Below are positions 59,159 to 64,000 of a stretch of 64,000 nucleotides of DNA, piece after piece (position 1 is the first letter of the stretch; the number at the start of each line of letters is the position of its first letter). This DNA comes from Hydra vulgaris (lineage: Eukaryota > Cnidaria > Hydrozoa > Anthoathecata > Hydridae): NCBI RefSeq assembly GCF_038396675.1, contig NC_088921.1, positions 244,501 to 308,500 of the forward strand. Direction: 5' to 3'. The notes below the pieces were generated by a model that made no database searches, was not told the DNA's origin, and saw nothing but the letters and a program-made list of their open reading frames with translations. Made by a program: the position numbers and the translations under genes.

Positions 59159-61138
59159 ATGGTTTTGTTAAACTTAGACATTCATAATTTTCTCCAAAAA
59201 AACAGTCTTAGTATTTCAAAACAAAATATTACTGAAGATATATTAAAATTTATTCAGCCAAAATTTGCTGATTTTAAAGACGTTGATTTTAGACATGCTG
59301 TTCAACGATTTGTTTACTTGTATAAAAAAAAGTGGAAATCTGCAAATTATACTGTGAAAAATTTTGAAAAGAAGTTTGTGAACTGGCTTAATGAATATTT
59401 AATTGTCAGAAAAAAAGACAATGAACCAACTGCAAGTAGACGTGGTCGAAAACCAGTTGCATTTGATAATAGTTCTAATAAAACTAAAAAACGGCGTGTA
59501 TCTTGTTTAATTGAATCTCATTCATCCAATGAATTATTTTTTGCTGCTAATAAAAAATTTTGAGATGAATCTGTTGTTATTGCTGCCAAGAATGTTTTAA
59601 ATATATCAAATACAGATAAAGCAACTAAATATTCAGCAGACGAAGCACTGGCTTTAATAATTGATGCAAGTCTGACAAAAGCTTCCTATCAATTGATTAG
59701 AAGCGGAGCCTTGGAGAAAGAATATAACATCTACCCCGCTTACAATGATGTCAGAGATGCAAAATTGAAATGTTATCCTGCAAACATAACAGTGGAGGAC
59801 TATTTAGCTTCAGTTCCTTTAAAAGATTTAATGACTCATACTTTGCAAAGAATCTGTGCAGTTCAGGAACCTGTGCTAAGGCACTTGATATTGAACGACA
59901 AAGCAATAAAAACAATGACACTAACGTGTAAGGCTGGTTTTGATGGTGCTACTGGCCAAAGCATTTATAAACAAGTTTTATCAGAACCCGACATTAACAG
60001 AGATTTAAAGCGTGAAGAATCATTATTTATTAGTTGTCTTGTCCCATTGGATTTGACTGGATTTAACAACAGCAACGAAAAGGTGCCTATTTGGAGAAAT
60101 CAAAAGTCGTCCTCCACAGCCTATTGTAGACCCATAAGATTTGCATACAAAATGGAATCCAAGGAATCTGTGATTGAAGAAGATCAGTACATTAAAAGTG
60201 AGATAGAAAGCTTGGGTATGATTTTATTAGAGGTTTGCGGATCTTCTATTGAAGTGAATTGTATTATTGAACTTACAATGATTGATGGGAAGGTTCAAAC
60301 AATATTATCTGAAAGAAATAACTCATACCAATGCTGTTCAGTGTGTGGTGTCTCTCCAAAAAATATGAATAGTCTTGATATCCTTAATATAGATTATACT
60401 AACACAGAGTTCAAATATGGTCTTTCCAGTCTTCATGCATGGATTCGATTTTTTGAGATGTTATTGCACATTGCATATAAAAAAGAAACAAGAAAGTGGC
60501 AAGCAAGATCTAAAGAACACAAAGAAAAGGCATCTGTAGCTAAACAAAAGATTCAGACTGATTTTATGAACAAAATGGGACTTGTTGTTGATTTCCCTAA
60601 AAGTGGTGGTTCTGGAACAAGTAATGATGGCAATACCTCAAGGCGTGCTTTTGCAGCATATGAACAAACAGCTGAAATTCTGGGTATTGACCAAAACCTT
60701 ATATTCAGATTTTACATTATCTTGGTAACGCTCTCTTCAGGATATGAAATAGACTGCTTAAAGTTCAAGGATTATTGTTTTGACACTTTTAGACTATATG
60801 TGTCCCTTTATCCATGGTATTACATGGCTCAATCAGTTCACAAAGTATTGATACATGGACATGACATAATTAAAAGCCTAACATTACCCATCGGACTTAT
60901 GTAAGAGGAAGCTCAAGAGGCTAGAAATAAAGACTTTAAATCTTATCGCGAAAATTTCAGCCGAAAAACATCCAGAAAAGCAACAAATACTGATCTTATC
61001 AATAGACTCCTAGTTTCCAGTGATCCTGTTATTTCATCATTGCGTAAATCAACATCACACCAAACAAATCATAAAGCATTTCCTTCAGATGTTTTACAAT
61101 TACTTAAACAATCTTCAAACGGTATTATTGTTTTATAA
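59159..61138 (+). pseudogene. RAG1-core-like Transib transposase, 2 in-frame stops
   Basis: One frame of 660 codons from ATG 59159 to TAA 61138, broken by TGA (59561-59563) and TAA (60902-60904). A lysine-rich N-terminus ends in SRRGRKP. The core shows TCKAGFDGATGQS (candidate first Asp, compare the CDGMGD region of RAG1), RPIRFAYKMESKES, LTMIDGKVQTIL and CCSVC. Then follow LSSLHAWIRFFEMLLHIAYK, KMGLVVDFPKSGGSGTSNDG and NTSRRAF (compare the NGNFARK region of RAG1), then YPWYYMAQSVHKVLIHGHD. After the second stop come EEAQEARNKDFKSYRENFS and SDPVISSLR, the Transib block holding the last catalytic Glu. I could not place the second Asp with confidence. The stops make this copy inactive as read. 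Confidence 0.85.
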
Positions 61139-61580
61139 TTTTTTGATGTAATTTAAAATTGATAACGTTTTCTTGCACTATTTTTTGCTTTTATTATTCC
61201 TAAAACATTATTTACCTAAATACTCAATTTTTATTCAATATAGGTGGGTCAAAAATCCGATAAGATATTCAAATATCAATTTACCACTTTGTAACTAAGA
61301 AAAGTATCCGGTAACTAAGCAATATAAGTATCCATAACAACTAAATTTAAAAAATTATCACTTTTGTAAGAAGTGTGATCTCATATTGGTACTCATTCCA
61401 AATTTAGTGAATATAGCACTTATAAAATATCTGCAGATAACAAAAGTAGGTTGTTGCTAAGCAAAATAAAGGTATCCATAGCAACGAAATAAAAAAATAT
61501 TACCTTCATAAAAAGCGCAGACATCATATTAATACTCATACTAATTTTAGTGAATATAGTTCTAATATTAAATTAGTTAT

Positions 61581-61618
61581 GAATTTTGTCCAGTAAAAGT
61601 GCATTCTGGCCGACTGTG
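61581..61618 (-). other. Right Transib end: heptamer, 22-base spacer, nonamer-like motif
   Basis: Reading inward from 61618: CACAGTC, 22 bases, then ACAAAATTC (7 of 9 to the nonamer consensus). TGGACAAA is shared with the left end but lies at bases 27-34 from the tip instead of 18-25. Confidence 0.6.
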
Positions 61619-61744
61619 CAACGCCTTAATGAGTTATAAAATTAAGAACATTTGATTAAGGTGTCGTGCATAACTATCAATTAAAATTAATTAATAGTAG
61701 TTTATTTGGCACTTTGCCTGAGCTGTGCCAAAAATATTACGCTA

Positions 61745-61839
61745 GTGTTGTATCATCAGCAAAGTGTTGTACCATCAGCAAAGTGTTGTATCATTAACAA
61801 AGTGTTGTATCATCAACAAAGTGTTGTATCATCAGCAAA
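61745..61839. repeat. 19-bp tandem repeat, 5 copies
   Basis: Units of GTGTTGTATCATCAGCAAA, flanked on both sides by a 20-bp copy of CTGTGCCAAAAATATTACGC (61722-61741 and 61841-61860). Confidence 0.85.
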
Positions 61840-62100
61840 GCTGTGCCAAAAATATTACGCGGATTTGAATTGTGTTGTCATAACAATTACTTTTATAATA
61901 ATATTGATACGGTCACACAATTTGTCTTAGAAGTTTACTTAAGTATTTCTTAGAAAAATAAAAACTACCTACGGCAGTTCTGTTTTGTAATAAATTAAAC
62001 TCTTTTATTAGGTTAATAAATAATCCCATGAGTTTTTACTTACTCAATTACAGTGTAAAAATATCTGAATTTATTTATAAACGAAGTATTTACTATACGC

Positions 62101-62172
62101 AACCTAATGGAAGTATACAAACTCTAATGTGTGTATACAAACCTAATGGAAGTATACAAACTCTAATGTGTG
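62101..62172. repeat. 39-bp tandem duplication
   Basis: AACCTAATGGAAGTATACAA followed by ACTCTAATGTGTG occurs twice with period 39. Confidence 0.85.
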
Positions 62173-62820
62173 AACGAAGGTAGATGGTCGATTAATGTTA
62201 CACGCTCACAGCAAGTATTAAAGACCAACGTTTAGAAAAGCAATTTTAAAACAATCAGTTTAACTAGAATTTAGAGGAACAGCAAGTGATTTAAGGAACT
62301 TTATGAAGGAGAACATTCCGAAGCAGAAATTGATCTAACAATCTTGTCTATTTTATCATTATCGTATACCCCATTTAATACGTACACCCAATTATTTTAT
62401 TGGGTGTTTAAAAAAATTAAATAAAAAAAGCGCATACGCGTGCTATTGCATTGAAACCTTTGAACCAAACAGATTGTAATTTTAAAAGTAAAAGTTTACT
62501 GTTTTATATTAAAAAATAAAATTAAAAACATTTTAATTCCACATTGGACTTTAATTTGTCATTATACTCTAGATATATTAATTTTTTAAAACGTATGTGT
62601 AAATTATTTTTTTAAGAAATATCTTAAAATATTTTACATATTTTACATGTTTTAAACGGCAGGCTAACAGTATTTTTATTCTAACAAAAGCGCTTTTTAT
62701 TGGTTGATAAATTCTATTTTGACACGTGACATTCTTAGCCAATTAAACGGACTTTCGGTAGGCAAATTTTTATTTTTTTGGCTACCGACTTTCGGTAGGC
62801 TATCCACGGCGATACTTAAA

Positions 62821-64000
62821 CTATATAATTTGGAACAAGATGGCGACTTTGATATTTTTTAGCTTAGATTTGTGCCCGTAAGAAATCGCTCCCGTTTTAA
62901 AAGAAATTGTTCCTGTTTTTAGGAAATCGTTCCTGTTTTTCTTTAAGAGTCATTTTTTGTAAGAATCAGGCAGTCAATGGAAGTGACCTCCTCCAAATTG
63001 CTTGAATTTTTTATATATTGATCAGAATATAGAAAAAACCTGTTAGGGAAAAAAAAAAATTTCAAAAATGCTTCGTTCACTCGGAATCTGGGCTTAAATT
63101 TTTGAGATTTTTTTAAAAATTTTTAGAAATTTAGTTTTTCCCACCTTTGAACCCATTTTTTTGGCAAGGCAAAAAGTTGCACATAGCTTTTGTAGTTAAT
63201 ATCAGACGTAACCCAAAAGCTCTCTCCAAAAAATATAAAAAAGTTGCGTGACACTGTGCGGTTGGCTAATTATCATAGTTCAAAAGTACAAAATCAATCA
63301 CTTTTGTCAATTTTTAATCGGAGTTAATTCTAGCGGCGAAGTGTTGCACACAATTTTTCTTTTAGGATTTGAAATTATCAAAGGTATTGAGTCTAAAAAT
63401 GCAAAGAAAGTTATGTGATACCTAAGGCCTATTAATATATTAAGGCTTGAAATTGGAAAAAAATGTTTTAGTATACTTACAAAATGAACCATTACGGCAG
63501 AGGCGCTTAGTTTTGTAAAAATGTAAACATATCCAACTGTCAATACAAAAAGGTCCTAACATAATAATAAAAAAAATTCGTGTGATCTTTAGATATTAAG
63601 TTAAAAATAAAGGTACAAATTGTTAAAAATGATTAAGTACGAAGAGATATTTTTTTGGACACACAGATGAGGTTTTCGCTCACAATAAAATTTCTATCAT
63701 CCAAAATTAGCATTTAGCATTACACAAAACATTGCACGTAATGTTAAGAAAAAATTTAAGCGTTTCTGACTATGATATAGAAATCATAAGAATTGAAATA
63801 AATAATAATAAAAAACAATACATGATCAGAAGTGAATTATTTAAATTTACGTCATAACCAAATAACTTGTGGTGATCGAATGGAAGAAGAATCGCTGATA
63901 TCACGATTGTGGAGAAACAAGTTAGTGGGCGGTTGTTTACTTTACCATAAAAATGTCTTAACTTTATTTTAACGATCTTTAAAATTTGCATAAATAGAGT
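62821..64000. other. Right flank of the MULE
   Basis: Contains a partial copy of the GTTCC-rich MITE (62873-62945) and otherwise AT-rich DNA with short ORFs lacking any recognisable family signature. Confidence 0.5.

Larger units (their letters stand above)
58254..61618 (+). mobile_element. Transib-type DNA transposon, 3,365 bp, 5-bp duplication CAACG
   Basis: The left end reads CACAGTGGGCCAG; the right end, inverted, reads CACAGTCGGCCAG (12 of 13). CAACG flanks both sides (58249-58253, 61619-61623). A 5-bp duplication and CAC ends are Transib hallmarks. The single gene (59159-61138) encodes a RAG1-core-like transposase with two stop codons. Inside both ends lie copies of a GTTGCTATGGATACC-type motif in inverted orientation (about 58945 and 58975 on the left; about 61280-61480 on the right). 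Confidence 0.9.

Noticed and set aside
58254-61618. A functional V(D)J-type recombination system
   Set aside because: Heptamer-like ends are a property of Transib transposons; the gene here has two stop codons and no RAG2-like partner is visible.

Overview
This is an AT-rich animal genome window made almost entirely of transposable elements. Several genes have short exons with GT/AG introns, and the DNA carries long AT microsatellites and several cnidarian-type repeats. The best guess for the host is a cnidarian, most likely Hydra; that is an inference from the kinds of repeats and was not tested by a search. I see no convincing single-copy host gene.

Left half (1-34 kb): a giant inverted repeat. 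The left arm (1584-20381) and the right arm (22687-30461) are reverse complements across a 2.3-kb spacer. Once three differences are removed, both arms are about 7.7 kb. The differences are a 7.18-kb CACTA-like DNA transposon with a TA duplication (6773-13952), a 3.19-kb transposon with a 4-bp TTCC duplication (14792-17976), and a longer 12-bp minisatellite, all in the left arm. The right arm keeps both intact empty sites. The outer end of each arm lies inside a gene whose first zinc-binding module resembles the N-terminal region of RAG1. The right-hand copy continues for six exons (29973-32768); the left-hand copy is cut off. A second gene start of the same type lies at 1-535.

Middle (33-42.7 kb): relics. 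They include a pogo-like MITE, LINE fragments of CR1/Jockey and RTE type, a dead Tc1/mariner transposase, a GTCGGCA-rich MITE and several perfect hairpins.

Right half (42.8-62.8 kb): a 20,034-bp Mutator-like element with ~94-bp inverted ends and a perfect 9-bp duplication (ATACTTAAA). Its nine-exon transposase (N-terminal zinc module, MULE catalytic core, SWIM finger, PHD-like finger) has an uninterrupted frame count of 884 codons with one nonsense codon. Nested inside are LINE remains, a very young LTR retrotransposon with identical 202-bp LTRs but a deleted reverse transcriptase, and a 3,365-bp Transib element with a RAG1-core-like transposase. The Transib ends begin with CACAGTG or CACAGTC, are flanked by a perfect 5-bp duplication (CAACG), and carry a shared second motif set 9 bp further in at one end than the other. 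That layout resembles the 12/23 recombination signals of RAG.

Two hammerhead ribozyme cores embedded in AT microsatellites (7474-7525 and 45336-45388) mark a small ribozyme-bearing repeat family. The most interesting signals are the Transib with bipartite asymmetric ends, the RAG1-N-terminal-like modules close by, the giant palindrome with natural empty sites, and the hammerhead units.
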